From Sphingobium sp. CCH11-B1 (GTDB lineage Bacteria > Pseudomonadota > Alphaproteobacteria > Sphingomonadales > Sphingomonadaceae): DNA of 61,039 nucleotides. Of the stretch, positions 16,277 through 24,133 are shown piece by piece (position 1 is the first letter of the stretch; the number at the start of each line of letters is the position of its first letter). Both the position numbers and the translations under genes were made by a program. Where the stretch lies: the NCBI RefSeq assembly GCF_001556865.1, contig NZ_LSJY01000133.1, forward strand, positions 1-61,039, read 5' to 3'. Under the pieces are notes generated by a model. That model did not search any database. It saw only the letters and a program-made list of their open reading frames with translations, and was not told the DNA's origin.

Positions 16277-17113
16277 TCAGCCGTTCGCCGCGGCGGTATA
16301 GGCCTTGCCCCATTCGGCCAGCGCGACGAGGCGGGTCTTGCGGTCGGCCTGGATCTGCGGGATTTTCTCCTCGTCCGGACCATCGGGAACGATCACCAAC
16401 GGTTCCTTGCCCAGGCTGGCAAGGGCGAGCGCGCAGACATCGGCCGGATCATAGGCCATGGAATAATCCATTCCCAGCCCCTCGGTCGCGCGGCGCAGGG
16501 TCGGGGTATCCATGATGGGGGCCGCGATACCGACGATATCGACATTCTGTCCTTCCAGCTCGGCCCAGAGCGATTCGACGAAGTTGAGCTCGAACGCCTT
16601 GGTCGCGGAATACATGACCAGCCAGGGCTGCCCGCCAAGGCCCGCGCCGGACGACATAATAACGACGCCACCCTTGCCGCGCTTCAGGAAGCGATTGCCA
16701 AAGCCATGCACCGCTTCCAGCACATTGGCGGCATTCATGGTCAGCAGCCGCAGCGAGCGATCGACGGGTTCGCCGAAGAAACTGTTGCCTGCGCCGTCCG
16801 CACCAGCATTGGATATGTAGAGGCCGATGTCCAGATCGGCGGTCGCCTCTAGCAGTCGGCTTCCGGCGCCCTGTTCGGTGAGGTCGGCGGTGATGGCACG
16901 ATATTCGATGCCATGCTCGGTTGCCAGCCGCTGACCCAGCGCATCGAGCGCTTCCTGCCGACGCGAGACCAGCACCAGATGGATGCCCATGGCGGCCAGC
17001 TGTTCCGCATAGCAGGCGCCGGTCCCTTCGGACGCGCCAGCGATGATGGCCCAAGGCCCATATTTCTCGGCGAAAGCCGCGCGGTCGAAGGGCGGAAGGT
17101 CGATTTTACGCAT
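16277..17113 (-). CDS. Short-chain dehydrogenase/reductase (17-beta-HSD12-like)
   Basis: A 278-residue SDR with a 20-residue N-terminal lead, then 'IAGASEGTG' (24-32), 'ISNAG' (100-104), Ser154/155, Tyr168 and Lys172 ('YSATK'). The GASEGTG glycine motif, the lead sequence 'FAEKYGPWAIIAGAS' and the C-terminal region resemble hydroxysteroid-dehydrogenase-12-type SDRs. It probably interconverts a hydroxyl and a ketone. It is the first gene of the leftward run 17113-13578; the divergent gap to 17336 carries a strong inverted repeat. Confidence 0.88.
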   Translation of the reverse strand: MRKIDLPPFDRAAFAEKYGPWAIIAGASEGTGACYAEQLAAMGIHLVLVSRRQEALDALGQRLATEHGIEYRAITADLTEQGAGSRLLEATADLDIGLYISNAGADGAGNSFFGEPVDRSLRLLTMNAANVLEAVHGFGNRFLKRGKGGVVIMSSGAGLGGQPWLVMYSATKAFELNFVESLWAELEGQNVDIVGIAAPIMDTPTLRRATEGLGMDYSMAYDPADVCALALASLGKEPLVIVPDGPDEEKIPQIQADRKTRLVALAEWGKAYTAAANG

Positions 17114-17281
17114 CGGTGCAAGTCCTCTCTTGGAGCCGGCCTTATCGGCGCTGTCGCGATTGCGCGGACCCTAGAAGAGGAGCGTCGGCTTACAGCCTAT
17201 CGGGAGGCAGGTCGCGTCGAAACGAAAATGCAACGGTCCGCAAGACGGTGGGACGGGTAGGACCGCCCGCACGTGCTTGCC

Positions 17282-17307
17282 ATATAATGACAATAATGTC
17301 ATTATAT
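17282..17307. promoter_or_regulatory. 26-bp inverted repeat, putative TetR-type operator
   Basis: Perfect 10-base arms, ATATAATGAC (17282-17291) and GTCATTATAT (17298-17307), around AATAAT. It is strikingly AT-rich inside GC-rich DNA and sits in the 222-base gap between the divergent SDR (17113) and HsaA-like (17336) genes. The rightward operon ends with a TetR gene (18977), the natural candidate ligand. TATAAT sequences within both arms may also serve as -10 boxes. Confidence 0.75.
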
Positions 17308-17335
17308 CTGGAAACGGCGAGGAGCGATAATTCGG

Positions 17336-18586
17336 ATGCGATCTGAAACGGTAGAAGAACCTCCGGCGCACAAGCGGCCCGTGGCCTTCGTGGCCGACCC
17401 CGTAGGCATCGCCGCGTCGCTGCGGCCCTTGCTGGAGAACCATGCCGCCGCGTGCGAACGCGAGCGGCGGATCGTTCCGGCGGTGATGGAGGCGTTGCGC
17501 GCATCCGGCCTGTTCCAAATCACGGCGCCCGAACGCGCCGGTGGGCCAGGCCACAGGCTGACCACCCATATCGAGACAGTTGCCGAACTGGCCAAGGGCT
17601 GCGTCGGCACTGCTTGGGCCTATGGTCTGCTGTCAGGAATTACCGGAACGGCGTTCGCGCTGCCGCCGGCCATGACGGAGCGGCTGTTCCAGACCGGCGA
17701 GGAACTGTTTTGCAGTGCCTCCGCGCCTTCGGGCAAAGCGGTTGCGGTGTCGGGCGGCTATCGCGTGTCGGGGCGCTGGGGTTATGGATCGGGGTGCCTG
17801 CACGCCGATTGGGCGCTGAACGGCGTCATGATCGAAACGGATGGGGGTGTTGAACCGGCTCTGGTATTTCTGGATCTGCGCGACCCTGCTTGTTCGATCG
17901 AGGACAATTGGCATGTCGCCGGCATGGCCGGTTCCGGCAGCAACATGATCGTCGCGCGGGATCTGCTCGTGCCGGAGGAACTGATCCTCTGGTCATCGCG
18001 TACGCCACCGGCCGAGGCGATCCTGGCGATGGAGGGGTTGGAACCGCGCGACCGATGGCCGATGGAGCCGCTATTCCCGCTGGGCGTGCTCGCGCCGATG
18101 CTGGGCGCGGCGACGGCATTGCTCGAAGGCGTGGTTCAGGCGATGCCCAGGCGACAGATAGTGGGCTGGACCTATGCCGGGCAGAGCGGTTCGGAGGCTC
18201 TGGTCGGCATGACCGGCCGCGCGGCGATGGAGATCGATTCGGCTTGGTTGCATGTGCGCCGTGCCGCCGGGATGTTGGACGAAACCGCGCAGCACCGCGT
18301 ACTCACCGGCTTCGACAAGGCGCGGATCCAGGCCGATTGCGGCTATGCGATGGAATTGTTGCGCGCGGCGGGCAACCGGTTGATGGATATCGCCGGGCCG
18401 GGCGCCTTCGCCCTTTCCAGCCCCTTGCAGCGGATCTGGCGCGACCTGAGCGTCGGCACCCGTCACAATGCGTTGAACGGACAGCTTTCCATCGAGCTAT
18501 ATGGCCGGGCAATTACCGGCCTGCGATCCAATATCGCCCTGCTGCCCGACATCACGCCGGCCCCGATCTGGGCGGAACCGAAATGA
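17336..18586 (+). CDS. Acyl-CoA dehydrogenase-fold flavin monooxygenase, HsaA-like
   Basis: A 416-residue protein of the group D flavin monooxygenase/acyl-CoA dehydrogenase fold: N-terminal helices ('IVPAVMEALRASGLFQITAPERAGG', about 46-70), middle beta domain with 'VSGRWGYGSGCLHADWAL' and 'DNWHVAGMAGSGSNMIVARDLLVPEE', and C-terminal helices. The 'W.V.GM.GSGS' pattern is that of HsaA/HpaB-type hydroxylases, which use reduced FMN or FAD from a separate reductase, and not of true acyl-CoA dehydrogenases, whose catalytic Glu is missing. A likely job is ortho-hydroxylation of a phenolic intermediate. The nearest reductase candidate is the FMN reductase at 44459. It heads an operon with an NTF2 protein and a TetR regulator. 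Confidence 0.8.
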   Translation: MRSETVEEPPAHKRPVAFVADPVGIAASLRPLLENHAAACERERRIVPAVMEALRASGLFQITAPERAGGPGHRLTTHIETVAELAKGCVGTAWAYGLLSGITGTAFALPPAMTERLFQTGEELFCSASAPSGKAVAVSGGYRVSGRWGYGSGCLHADWALNGVMIETDGGVEPALVFLDLRDPACSIEDNWHVAGMAGSGSNMIVARDLLVPEELILWSSRTPPAEAILAMEGLEPRDRWPMEPLFPLGVLAPMLGAATALLEGVVQAMPRRQIVGWTYAGQSGSEALVGMTGRAAMEIDSAWLHVRRAAGMLDETAQHRVLTGFDKARIQADCGYAMELLRAAGNRLMDIAGPGAFALSSPLQRIWRDLSVGTRHNALNGQLSIELYGRAITGLRSNIALLPDITPAPIWAEPK

Positions 18587-18603
18587 CAGGAGAAGGACAT
18601 ATC

Positions 18604-18969
18604 ATGACACAACCGACCGCACAGGAAATCGCGACATTCCTGAAGACCCAGGCCGAGATGTTCAGCGAGGGCCGTATCGACGATTTCATGGCGGCCTTCC
18701 GCGCAATCGCGCCGGGCGGATTCAAGGTGCAGGACCCGGCCACCGGTCCGGTGCAGGAAGGATGGGACAAGCTGGAGGCCCTGTGCGCGCAATATGTCGG
18801 ATGGAAACTGTTCGTCGAGGATGTGAAGGTGAGCGGCAACGAAGCCGTCATCTATGTCCGCAACGAAGGTGAATATGACGGGCATCCTGTCTGCGTGCAC
18901 AGCATCGAACATTATATATTCGGCGAGGATGGCAGCCTGCTTGCGCGCTATTTCCACCCGATGCAATAG
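18604..18969 (+). CDS. Small NTF2/SnoaL-like protein
   Basis: A 121-residue NTF2-fold protein: helix 'EIATFLKTQAEMFSEGRIDDFMAAFRAIAPGGF' (6-39), central 'GWDKLEALCAQYVGWKLFVEDVKVSGNEAVIYVRNEGEYDG', and a last strand 'SIEHYIFGEDGSLLARYFHPM'. ATG 18604 is preceded by GGAGAAGGA. It sits 17 bases after the HsaA-like gene and 7 bases before the TetR gene. It may be a small isomerase or hydrolase acting on the oxygenase product; no catalytic residues can be named with confidence. Confidence 0.8.
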   Translation: MTQPTAQEIATFLKTQAEMFSEGRIDDFMAAFRAIAPGGFKVQDPATGPVQEGWDKLEALCAQYVGWKLFVEDVKVSGNEAVIYVRNEGEYDGHPVCVHSIEHYIFGEDGSLLARYFHPMQ

Positions 18970-18976
18970 GGAAGCG

Positions 18977-19684
18977 ATGTCCGACGCCGCGCCTGCTCCC
19001 GCTGATGTCGATCCGCGCACGGCGGCGGCTGCGATCAGGCGCACCCGGATGCGCGAGCGGCTGCTGGACGCCGTGCTCGACCTGTATCAGCCGGGGCAGG
19101 GCAGCGGTAGTCTGGTGATCGATGACGTGATTTGCGCGGCGGGCGTATCGCGCGGCAGCTTCTACAAATATTTCGAGTCCCTCGACGCTGCGGTGAATGA
19201 ACTGGGCGAGCGGATGACCGCGGACCTGATTGCCGATTTCCGCAGGCTGTTCGACGATGTGACGGACCCGCTGGTCCGGGCGGTCGGCGGCGCGGTGATG
19301 GCGATGGCGCGGGCTTGGCATGATCCGCGCTGGGGCGGCTTTACCTGCCGCGTCGACTATGTCGATTATTTCGCGCGGGCGAGCATGTTCGACCTGCTGG
19401 TGCGCGATGCGCTGAAGGCCGCGCGGGATGGCGGGCAGATGCAGTTCCGGTCGATCGACGTGGCAGTGGATCTGATCGTCGGCATGACGATCGAGGCGCG
19501 GCGGCGCCTGATGCTCCGGTCGGTCGAGCCACGCGCCTATATCGACGAGATGATCGAGCGCACGTTCGCCGGTCTGGGAGCAGACCCCGCCGCCATTGCA
19601 GCGGCCAGCACGCAGGGATGGGATATGATGATGCGGGCCGCGCGCGGCTTTGGCTGGTGGCGGAGCGGGGAGGGGTTCGGCTGA
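18977..19684 (+). CDS. TetR/AcrR family transcriptional regulator
   Basis: A 235-residue regulator. The N-terminal helix-turn-helix is 'LVIDDVICAAGVSRGSFYKYFESLDAAVNEL' (about 46-76), with the family's 'GVSRGSFYKYF' recognition helix; the C-terminal ligand domain is helical. It is the third gene of the operon starting at 17336, and the perfect inverted repeat at 17282-17307 upstream of that operon is its most likely binding site, giving autoregulation and control of the divergent SDR/FAD/phosphotransferase run. ATG 18977 is chosen over an upstream in-frame start because AGGGAAG precedes it. Confidence 0.88.
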   Translation: MSDAAPAPADVDPRTAAAAIRRTRMRERLLDAVLDLYQPGQGSGSLVIDDVICAAGVSRGSFYKYFESLDAAVNELGERMTADLIADFRRLFDDVTDPLVRAVGGAVMAMARAWHDPRWGGFTCRVDYVDYFARASMFDLLVRDALKAARDGGQMQFRSIDVAVDLIVGMTIEARRRLMLRSVEPRAYIDEMIERTFAGLGADPAAIAAASTQGWDMMMRAARGFGWWRSGEGFG

Positions 19685-19737
19685 CCGGCCTACCCGGACT
19701 GCAATCGGAGAGCGTCAACTCAGAAAAAGCCGAGGCG

Positions 19738-20184
19738 CTAGAGCTGGGTCCAGCAGGGCGTCCCGGCCTTGTTCAGCGGACCACAGCTCGCGATGCGGGT
19801 CGCGCCGTTGGACGCGATCAGAACCAGCCAGTCGCCGCTATCCTCGCAGCGTAGCGCCCAGGCCGCGTTAGTGCCGATATCTCCCCTGAACAGGGATTTG
19901 GACGTGCGCGAGCATGTCTGCCCTGCATCATGCATGAGCTTGGCAAAGGCAGCGCTGCGGCCGCTCGCATTCTGGGTTTCGATGGCGTTACTGTAGCTGT
20001 TACGGCTGCTGCCCTGCCGCGTGACTTCGGCATAGCCGATTCGGGCGAGCAACAGGGCCGCGATGATCGATGTGGGTATCAACGTCCACAGCATCGCCCG
20101 GCGAACATTGCCGCCAGCATGGCCGCAAGCGCGGCACCACCCGCCATAACCGTTCTGCGGCGTTTTGCATTTCGGGCATTTCAT
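19738..20184 (-). CDS. Zinc-ribbon, single-span membrane protein of unknown function
   Basis: A 148-residue protein with an N-terminal zinc ribbon (Cys3-xx-Cys6 ... Cys17-xx-Cys20), one transmembrane helix (31-50) and an exported or cytosolic C-terminal domain with four more Cys residues, including 'LRCEDSGDWLVLIASNG' and 'SCGPLNKAGTPCW'. I do not recognise the C-terminal domain. It stands alone, convergent with the TetR gene and divergent from the GntR gene, and does not look metabolic. It may be a housekeeping gene caught between catabolic blocks. Confidence 0.65.
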   Translation of the reverse strand: MKCPKCKTPQNGYGGWCRACGHAGGNVRRAMLWTLIPTSIIAALLLARIGYAEVTRQGSSRNSYSNAIETQNASGRSAAFAKLMHDAGQTCSRTSKSLFRGDIGTNAAWALRCEDSGDWLVLIASNGATRIASCGPLNKAGTPCWTQL

Positions 20185-20257
20185 GCAGCGACCCTATAGC
20201 GGTTCGCTGTCCCGACACCCTATCCTTGGAGAGGAACGGACCGTTTCACCGTGCTGC

Positions 20258-20269
20258 ATTCTATAGAAT
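20258..20269. promoter_or_regulatory. 12-bp perfect palindrome ATTCTATAGAAT, putative GntR operator (copy 1)
   Basis: A perfect 12-base palindrome lies 21 bases before the ATG at 20291 of the GntR regulator. The same 12 bases recur at 38374-38385 before another operon. The size, symmetry and AT centre are typical of FCD-type GntR operators, so autoregulation is likely. Confidence 0.7.
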
Positions 20270-20290
20270 ATGGAATCGCAGGATACATCC

Positions 20291-21010
20291 ATGGTCTATT
20301 GGACATCCGCTCTTGAACGGCTTGACTCGCCCGAGATTTTGCAATCCCCGGCGACGCGGCGCCAGGCCGTGGCGGCGGTGTTGCGATCGAGGATCGTGGC
20401 GGGTGTCATTCCGCCCGGCGCGCTGCTGCGGGAAACGGCGCTGGCGCAGGACCTGAATGTCAGCGCGACGCCGGTCAGGGAAGCGCTGGGCACACTGGCG
20501 TCCGAAGGGCTGGTCGAAGTCGAAACCCACCGGTTGAAGCGGGCAACGCCGATCGACCCTGACGTGACCCGTGACCTGATCCGCGTGCAGGCCGAACTGT
20601 GGCGGCTGGGTTATGCCTGGGGCATGCCCCGCATCGGCGCTGCGGAGATCCGGACGCTGAAACGAGCGATCGCGCGCTATAGCGCGGCATTGGCGAGCGG
20701 CGAATATATGGCCGCGATCGTGGCCGGGCTCGATTTCCACACGATCTTCATCAAGGCCTCGGAGAGCCGTGAATTGTTGCGGTCGACGCTGGACCGGCGC
20801 GGGCTGATCGCCCGCTTCATTTTTCTGCATGGCATCACGACCCTCCGCGAAAGCGGCCTCCGCGAGCATGAGGCGATACTGCAGGCCTTTCTGGCGGGCG
20901 ATCAGGATGGCGTGCTGGCCTGCCTCGACCGGATGGCGGCGCGCCTGATCGCCCTGTGCGATGCCGAGGCCATGGCGGGCGGCGATCTGGACCAACTCCA
21001 AAAGGATTGA
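20291..21010 (+). CDS. GntR family (FCD-type) transcriptional regulator
   Basis: A 239-residue FadR-like regulator. The winged helix-turn-helix spans about 25-85, with 'LLRETALAQDLNVSATPVREALGTLASEGLVEVE' matching the GntR consensus (VSxTPVREAL). The C-terminal part has the all-helical FCD ligand domain with the His-rich metal or ligand sites 'GLDFHTIFI' and 'LREHEAIL'. I prefer ATG 20291, because the in-frame ATG at 20270 directly abuts the palindrome and has no ribosome site. It is 2 bases from the acyl-CoA dehydrogenase gene, so they are cotranscribed. Likely ligand: an acid or CoA-pathway intermediate. Confidence 0.87.
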   Translation: MVYWTSALERLDSPEILQSPATRRQAVAAVLRSRIVAGVIPPGALLRETALAQDLNVSATPVREALGTLASEGLVEVETHRLKRATPIDPDVTRDLIRVQAELWRLGYAWGMPRIGAAEIRTLKRAIARYSAALASGEYMAAIVAGLDFHTIFIKASESRELLRSTLDRRGLIARFIFLHGITTLRESGLREHEAILQAFLAGDQDGVLACLDRMAARLIALCDAEAMAGGDLDQLQKD

Positions 21011-21012
21011 CA

Positions 21013-22176
21013 ATGGATTTCGAACTGCCCGAAGAATATCGCTCTTTCCGCGACATTGTGCGCCGCTGGGTGAACAGCGAAGTGCCCAAGGACTGGGCGC
21101 GCGCGCTGGAAAAGGACGAGCATCATTATCCCTTTGCGCTGTGGGACAAGTTCACCGAAGCGGGTTTCCACGGCGTCGGCATAGCGGAGGATTATGACGG
21201 GCAGGGCGGCGACGTCGTCATGCAGATGCTGCTGGCGCGGGAACTGGCCCGGTCGCTGGGCGGACTGGCATGGATATGGGGCATCACCAGCTTTGCAGGG
21301 TCCAAATCCATCGGGCTTTACGGGTCGGCCGAACAAAAAGCGAAATATCTCCCGCTGATCGCGACGGGCCAGCTGAAGGCTGCGATCGCCTTCACCGAGC
21401 CGGGCGGCGGCACGGACCTCCTCGGCGCGATGGCCACCACGGCTGACCGGGTCGATGGCGGGTGGAGGCTCAATGGCGAGAAGATCTGGTCCTCCTCTGC
21501 CCATGTCGCCGATTATCTGCTGGTGATCGCGCGAAGCGACAGGGGCGTCGAGAAGAAGCATCAGGGCCTGACCCTCTTCTGGGTGCCGACGAAGACGCCG
21601 GGCGTGACGATCACGCCACTGGCCAAGCTGGGTATGCGGTCGATGGGCAGCTGCTCCGTTCATTTCGAGAATGCGCTCGTCGCGGACGAGCATGTTCTGG
21701 GTGAACCCGACAAGGCCTGGTACATGCTGCTGCCCACGCTCAACAACGAGCGCATCATGGTAGGCGCCTTCTGCCTGGGCGTCATCGATGGCGTGCTGGA
21801 AGACGCGCTCGACTATATGAAACAGCGCAAGGCCTTTGGCGGGATCATCGGCCGCTTCCAGAGCCTGCAACATTATGTCGCCGACATCGCGACCATGCAG
21901 AAGACGACCGAACTGATGCTGCATTATTGCGCGCACAAGCAGAGCCGGGGCGAGAATGTCGGCGTCGAGGCCAATATGCTCAAGCTCATGGCTTCCGAAA
22001 ACGCCAATGCCGCGGCGGACATGGGCATCCAGATATTGGGTGGCATGGGCTATTCGGCGGAAACCGACATGCAGCGTTACTGGCGCGACAGCCGCCTGTG
22101 GCGCATCGGTCCCATCACCAACGAAATGGTGCGCAATGGCATCGCGGAAAGCCTGGGGCTGCCGCGATCCTTCTGA
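21013..22176 (+). CDS. Acyl-CoA dehydrogenase
   Basis: A 387-residue FAD enzyme with all three domains: N-terminal helices (1-110), beta domain with the substrate/FAD segments 'IAFTEPGGGTDLLGAM' (about 128-143) and 'GWRLNGEKIWSSSAHVADYLLVIAR' (156-180), and C-terminal helices with 'QILGGMGYSAETDMQRYWRDSRLWRIGPITNEMVR'. The 'TNE' Glu aligns with the catalytic base of many family members. It has exactly the same length as, and strong similarity to, the enzyme at 43233. Its reaction would be alpha,beta-desaturation of an acyl-CoA formed from the degraded ring or side chain. AAAGGA precedes the ATG. Confidence 0.92.
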   Translation: MDFELPEEYRSFRDIVRRWVNSEVPKDWARALEKDEHHYPFALWDKFTEAGFHGVGIAEDYDGQGGDVVMQMLLARELARSLGGLAWIWGITSFAGSKSIGLYGSAEQKAKYLPLIATGQLKAAIAFTEPGGGTDLLGAMATTADRVDGGWRLNGEKIWSSSAHVADYLLVIARSDRGVEKKHQGLTLFWVPTKTPGVTITPLAKLGMRSMGSCSVHFENALVADEHVLGEPDKAWYMLLPTLNNERIMVGAFCLGVIDGVLEDALDYMKQRKAFGGIIGRFQSLQHYVADIATMQKTTELMLHYCAHKQSRGENVGVEANMLKLMASENANAAADMGIQILGGMGYSAETDMQRYWRDSRLWRIGPITNEMVRNGIAESLGLPRSF

Positions 22177-22184
22177 AGGACAGG
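22169..22184. promoter_or_regulatory. Candidate operator, dyad copy X (CCTTCT-GAAG-GACAGG)
   Basis: The right half GACAGG differs from GATAGG at one base and the outer CCT is kept on the left. The copy spans the end of the acyl-CoA dehydrogenase gene and lies 73 bases before the P450 start, in the orientation seen upstream of other rightward genes. Confidence 0.35.
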
Positions 22185-22256
22185 TGTCTGGCGCGTGGGC
22201 GGTGGCTCAATGTCCGCCCGAAATTTCCGGCAAAGACGACAAGGAGAGCAAGTGCG

Positions 22257-23480
22257 ATGATGTTTCCCGAGCAACCGATCCCCGATCATGTGCCGCTCGA
22301 ACTGGTGAGCCAGGATTTCCCCTTCATCTTCGGCATGACGACGACAGAGGATCCGTTCGATGATCTGGCGATGCAGGTGCATGAGGGGCCTGACATCATC
22401 TACGCCACCCACGCCTATCCGGGGGGCACGCCCGCCTGGGTGCCGCGCCGCATGGCGCATCTGCGCGAGATATATCTCGACACCGATCATTTCTCCTCGA
22501 CCGACTTTTCGCCTTTCTCCAAGCTGGTGGGGGGGAACTGGATCAACTCGCCAGCGGAACTCGACCCGCCTGCCCACGGGCCTTTTCGCCAGATGGTCAA
22601 CCCGGCCTTCACACCCAAGGCGATGGCGGCGCTGGAAGACAAGATCCGGCTCTATGCGGTGGAATATATCGATGCCTTCGCCCCGCGCGGCCAGTGCGAA
22701 TTCATGGGCGATTTTGCCTTTGAATTCCCCATCAAGGTGTTCATGGAACTGATGGGCCTGCCGCACGATCGGATGAGCGAGTTCATGGAATGGGAAATGA
22801 ACCTGCTCCACAATCATGACCTGTCCAAGATCGCGGAGGCGACGCGTAGCGTGCTTGCCTATCTGGGCGGAGAGATCGAGGACAGGCGGGCCAATCCACG
22901 CGAAGACCTCATCAGTTTCGGCGTAAAGGGACAGATCAATGGCCGGGCGCTGACCGACGACGAACTGCTGGGCTTCATGTTCAATCTGTTCATTGGCGGT
23001 CTGGACACGGTTTCGACCAATATGGGCCTGCATTTCCGGCATCTGGGCAGCCATCCGCAGGATCAGACCTTTCTGCGCGCCAATCCGTCGGAAATCCCGC
23101 ACGCCATAGATGAGCTGATGCGGGCTTATGGCGCGGTGACCACCTTCAGAACCTGCAAGAAGGAAACCGAAGTGGCCGGCATCCGCTTCATGCCCGGCGA
23201 CAAGGTGGCGATGTCGACCACGCTCGCCGGCCGTGATCCGGCCGAGTTCGACGCGCCTGCCGAGGTTCGGCTCGACCGGCGGCCACGGCATGTCGGTTTC
23301 GGCTTCGGCATCCATACCTGCGTCGGCATGCATCTGGCGCGGCGCGAGCTGCGGATCGCAATGGAGGAGTTTCTCGCCCGCATTCCCGACTTCCGCATCG
23401 CGCCCGGCCATCAGGTGGAATGCCATCTCGGGATGATCCAGCCGGTCGCTCTGCCGCTGGTGTGGACGCCCGCAAGCTGA
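22257..23480 (+). CDS. Cytochrome P450 (bacterial class I type)
   Basis: A 407-residue soluble P450. The I-helix oxygen site is 'FIGGLDTVSTN' (245-255), the K-helix ExxR is Glu286-Leu-Met-Arg289, and the heme loop is 'FGFGIHTCVGMHLAR' with Cys355 as thiolate ligand. It hydroxylates an unactivated carbon or epoxidises a double bond, taking electrons from a ferredoxin; the [3Fe-4S] ferredoxin at 31659 and reductase at 28401 are the candidate partners in the window. ATG 22257 (or 22260) follows AAGGAGAG. It is convergent with the nitroreductase gene, with a hairpin between. Confidence 0.94.
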   Translation: MMFPEQPIPDHVPLELVSQDFPFIFGMTTTEDPFDDLAMQVHEGPDIIYATHAYPGGTPAWVPRRMAHLREIYLDTDHFSSTDFSPFSKLVGGNWINSPAELDPPAHGPFRQMVNPAFTPKAMAALEDKIRLYAVEYIDAFAPRGQCEFMGDFAFEFPIKVFMELMGLPHDRMSEFMEWEMNLLHNHDLSKIAEATRSVLAYLGGEIEDRRANPREDLISFGVKGQINGRALTDDELLGFMFNLFIGGLDTVSTNMGLHFRHLGSHPQDQTFLRANPSEIPHAIDELMRAYGAVTTFRTCKKETEVAGIRFMPGDKVAMSTTLAGRDPAEFDAPAEVRLDRRPRHVGFGFGIHTCVGMHLARRELRIAMEEFLARIPDFRIAPGHQVECHLGMIQPVALPLVWTPAS

Positions 23481-23482
23481 AT

Positions 23483-23518
23483 GGCGGGAGGCGTTCGCCT
23501 TGTGGCGGACGCCTCGCC
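23483..23518. terminator. Terminator-like hairpin between convergent genes
   Basis: Arms 23483-23499 and 23504-23518 pair almost completely (one bulged base, one wobble) around the loop TTGT, directly after the P450 stop and before the end of the leftward nitroreductase gene. No U-tract follows, so it may work in both directions with Rho or as an mRNA end-stabiliser. Confidence 0.6.
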
Positions 23519-23523
23519 CGACA

Positions 23524-24123
23524 TCAGAGGTCGAGACAGGCCTCTTCGAAATCGAGCCGGGGGTTGCGGGGAAAGAGCCCGGTCGGGTCGCCATAGCCGA
23601 TATTGCACAGGAAATTGCTCTTCCACCGGCCGTCCGGGAAAAATTCCGCATCGGTGCCAGCCTGATCGAAGCCGGACATCGGGCCGCAATCCAGGCCTAG
23701 CGCCCGCGCCGCCATGATGAGATAGGCGCCTTGCAGTGTCGAAGAACGCGCCACTGTGTCCGCGATCAGCGCGTCCTTGCCCTCGAACGTGCTGCGCATG
23801 TCGTGGGAGGGGAAAAGTTTGTCGTAAAATTCGTAGAACCGGGTATCGCCTGCAATGATCACGGTGCAGGGCGCCTGCATCACCTTGTCCACATTGCCCG
23901 CGCTCAGATGGGGTTTGAGGCGCGCCTTCGCGGCCTCCGAGCGGACGAAGACGAAGCGGCCCGGATTGCTGTTTGCCGTCGTAGGCCCCCATTTGGCGAG
24001 ATCGTACAGGCGTCGGACGGTCTCGTCCGAAAGCGGCCGGGCGCTCCATTGATTATGGGTGCGAGCGTCGCGGAACAGCAGGTCCAGCATGGCGTCTCTG
24101 GCAATATCGGGCGTGTCCGGCAT
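23524..24123 (-). CDS. Nitroreductase family protein, RutE/HadB-like
   Basis: A 199-residue FMN-dependent nitroreductase-fold protein. It has 'DLLFRDARTHNQWSARPLSDETVRRLYDLAKWGPTTANSNPGRFVFV' (14-60) with the FMN-binding 'RTHNxW' and 'GPTxxNxxP' motifs, and the C-terminal 'NIGYGDPTGLFPRNPRLDFEE' typical of the malonic semialdehyde reductase RutE/HadB branch. It would reduce a semialdehyde or enone with NAD(P)H. It is the third gene of a leftward operon with a gamma-carbonic-anhydrase-like protein and an MDR reductase, with gaps of 4 and 10 bases. Confidence 0.87.
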   Translation of the reverse strand: MPDTPDIARDAMLDLLFRDARTHNQWSARPLSDETVRRLYDLAKWGPTTANSNPGRFVFVRSEAAKARLKPHLSAGNVDKVMQAPCTVIIAGDTRFYEFYDKLFPSHDMRSTFEGKDALIADTVARSSTLQGAYLIMAARALGLDCGPMSGFDQAGTDAEFFPDGRWKSNFLCNIGYGDPTGLFPRNPRLDFEEACLDL

Positions 24124-24133
24124 GATCGCTCTC

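Noticed and set aside
14202..16301. A 699-codon open frame on the plus strand opposite the FAD oxidoreductase, and similar long open frames opposite other genes (for example 22077-23651, 53880-54947, 42837-44387)
   Set aside because: They lie opposite well-supported genes, show low-complexity Arg/His/Gly-rich translations and have no family motifs; they are a by-product of high GC content.
20185..20230. CCCTATAGCGG near the zinc-ribbon gene start as a dyad half-site
   Set aside because: The second half is absent at the required spacing, and the gene does not fit the pathway.
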